5,996 bases of DNA from Sulfitobacter sp. (lineage in GTDB: Bacteria > Pseudomonadota > Alphaproteobacteria > Rhodobacterales > Rhodobacteraceae), in contig JAGXHD010000187.1 in the NCBI GenBank assembly GCA_024636395.1, positions 1 to 5,996 on the forward strand, written 5' to 3'. The translations under genes and the position numbers were made by a program. Shown piece after piece: positions 5,043 through 5,996 of this stretch (the stretch's first letter is position 1; each line of letters starts with the position of its first letter). Under the pieces are notes generated by a model. The model had not been told where the DNA came from, searched no databases, and saw only the letters and a program-made list of their open reading frames with translations.

Positions 5043-5996
5043 TTAGGCATCCTTGTCGCTATTGAAAACCGCCTTTTTCAATTCAGCAACCTCACGCATC
5101 AGACGCGGCAGGCGGCGCAGGGCTTTATCTCCCTCGACCTGCTTGTCCATCTGCGTAGCGGGGTAGCCCAGCATGGTTCGGCCTGCCGGAACATTGGACA
5201 TCAATTTCGTGCCGCCGCCCGCAATGACCCCGTCGCCCACGAAGATATTATCGTTAACACCGCATTGGCCCGCCAGCACCACATTGTCGCCGATTGTGGC
5301 TGACCCCGCGATGCCCACTTGCCCGCAAATGAGGCTGTTGCGCCCGATCACCACATTATGGCCCAGATGCACCTGATTATCGAGCTTGGTGCCGTCACCG
5401 ATCACGGTATTGCGGATGGTACCGCAATCGATCGTCGCTCCCATGCCGATCTCTACATCATCGCCGATGGTGACAGAGCCGAGCGAGTGGATACGGGTCC
5501 ATTCCTGCGCCTTTGCGTCACCCTGATCACCGAGGGTCTTGCGCACGCTCTCGACACTGGACGGCTCAGCGGTGACAAACGAAAAGCCGTCCCCACCGAT
5601 CCGCGCACCAGGCTGCGCAATGAACCTTACGCCGATGGTGACGCGCGCACCGATACTGACGGCCTCACGAAGATAAGCTCCCTCGCCCAACGTCACGTTC
5701 CAGCCAATGAAGCACTGGGGGCCAATCACGCTGCCTGCACCGATCCGCGCACCTTTTGAAATCACGGCAAGTGGCCCCACACTCACGTCATCCGCAAGCA
5801 CTGCGTCGGGATCGACAAATGCGCTGGGATGGATACCGGAAGCAAAACCCTGCCCCGCATCCAACAGCTTCGTCAGCCCTGACATCGCATAACGCGGTCG
5901 CGGTGCGATGATGGCGGCCTCGAGCCCGAGCGCCTCCCAATCAGCCCCGTCCCACAGCATGGCGACGCGGGCACTGCCCTGCGCCAGGGTGCCTGC
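5043..5996 (-). CDS. LpxD-family UDP-3-O-acylglucosamine N-acyltransferase-like protein (N-terminus outside window)
   Basis: The family transfers a 3-hydroxyacyl chain from ACP to the 2-amino group of a UDP-sugar during lipid A assembly in the cytoplasm. The frame stays open to the right edge (317 residues visible). The segment before ATG 5960 continues the LpxD N-terminal uridine-binding domain, and APRPRYAMSGLTKLLD aligns with its end, so ATG 5960 is internal. A left-handed beta-helix of hexapeptide repeats follows (VSVGPLAVIS onward). The catalytic His is in HLGHNVVIG (codon 5358-5360), and GGDGFSF matches the family's GADGFGY. The C-terminal RRLPRLMREVAELKKAV is the helical part that in LpxD contacts ACP. 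Two differences from E. coli LpxD stand out. A loop about 17 residues longer follows GDGFSF, which I believe is common in Rhodobacterales LpxD. TIDCG also replaces the conserved TIDRG (Cys codon 5424-5426). The bamA, fabZ and lpxA neighbours typical of the main lpxD are absent in the visible part. Confidence 0.9.
   Translation of the reverse strand, partial: AGTLAQGSARVAMLWDGADWEALGLEAAIIAPRPRYAMSGLTKLLDAGQGFASGIHPSAFVDPDAVLADDVSVGPLAVISKGARIGAGSVIGPQCFIGWNVTLGEGAYLREAVSIGARVTIGVRFIAQPGARIGGDGFSFVTAEPSSVESVRKTLGDQGDAKAQEWTRIHSLGSVTIGDDVEIGMGATIDCGTIRNTVIGDGTKLDNQVHLGHNVVIGRNSLICGQVGIAGSATIGDNVVLAGQCGVNDNIFVGDGVIAGGGTKLMSNVPAGRTMLGYPATQMDKQVEGDKALRRLPRLMREVAELKKAVFNSDKDA

Overview
The window looks like chromosomal DNA of an alphaproteobacterium, most likely a Rhodobacterales/Roseobacter-type marine bacterium. 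This is inferred from GC-rich coding sequence, the LivM, HerA-like (DUF853) and IalB-type proteins, and an LpxD-family protein with a long loop inserted after its GDGFSF motif. No mobile element, CRISPR array, tRNA or rRNA gene was seen.

Layout, left to right. (1) Positions 3-617, plus strand: the C-terminal half of a branched-chain amino acid ABC transporter permease (LivM), cut by the left edge. (2) Positions 719-2308, minus strand: a complete HerA-like/YjgR (DUF853) ATPase. It converges on livM and ends at a strong GC-rich terminator (677-711). (3) Positions 2309-2822: a 514-base intergenic region with no convincing protein gene. It holds two consecutive hairpin-plus-T-run units on the plus strand that look like small RNA genes. 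The first has a CUUCCUCCC loop and a CCUCC in its terminator hairpin, like the anti-Shine-Dalgarno loops of the alphaproteobacterial CcsR/alpha-r14 ('cuckoo') sRNAs. The second carries a 14-base segment complementary at 13 positions to that loop and the 3' side of its stem. A sigma70-like promoter follows at 2764-2792. (4) Positions 2823-3464, plus strand: a secreted IalB-family protein. A bidirectional terminator (3494-3522) separates it from the next operon. (5) Positions 3538-5996, minus strand: a tight operon of an LpxD-family acyltransferase (5' end outside the window), an acyl carrier protein and a FabF/KAS II-like ketoacyl-ACP synthase. The ACP and synthase genes overlap by ATGA.

How the parts work together. 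The right-hand operon is a compact acyl supply-and-transfer module: the synthase extends an acyl chain, the dedicated ACP carries it, and the LpxD-like hexapeptide-repeat enzyme transfers it to an amine on a nucleotide sugar or similar acceptor. The most likely outcome is a modified lipid A or another acylated envelope glycan. The usual lipid A neighbours (bamA, fabZ, lpxA, lpxB) are not visible here, so this may be a second, specialised LpxD. LivM and the IalB protein are unrelated transport and periplasmic functions. The two points most worth following up are the putative sRNA/antisense pair at 2400-2637 and the lpxD-acp-KAS module.
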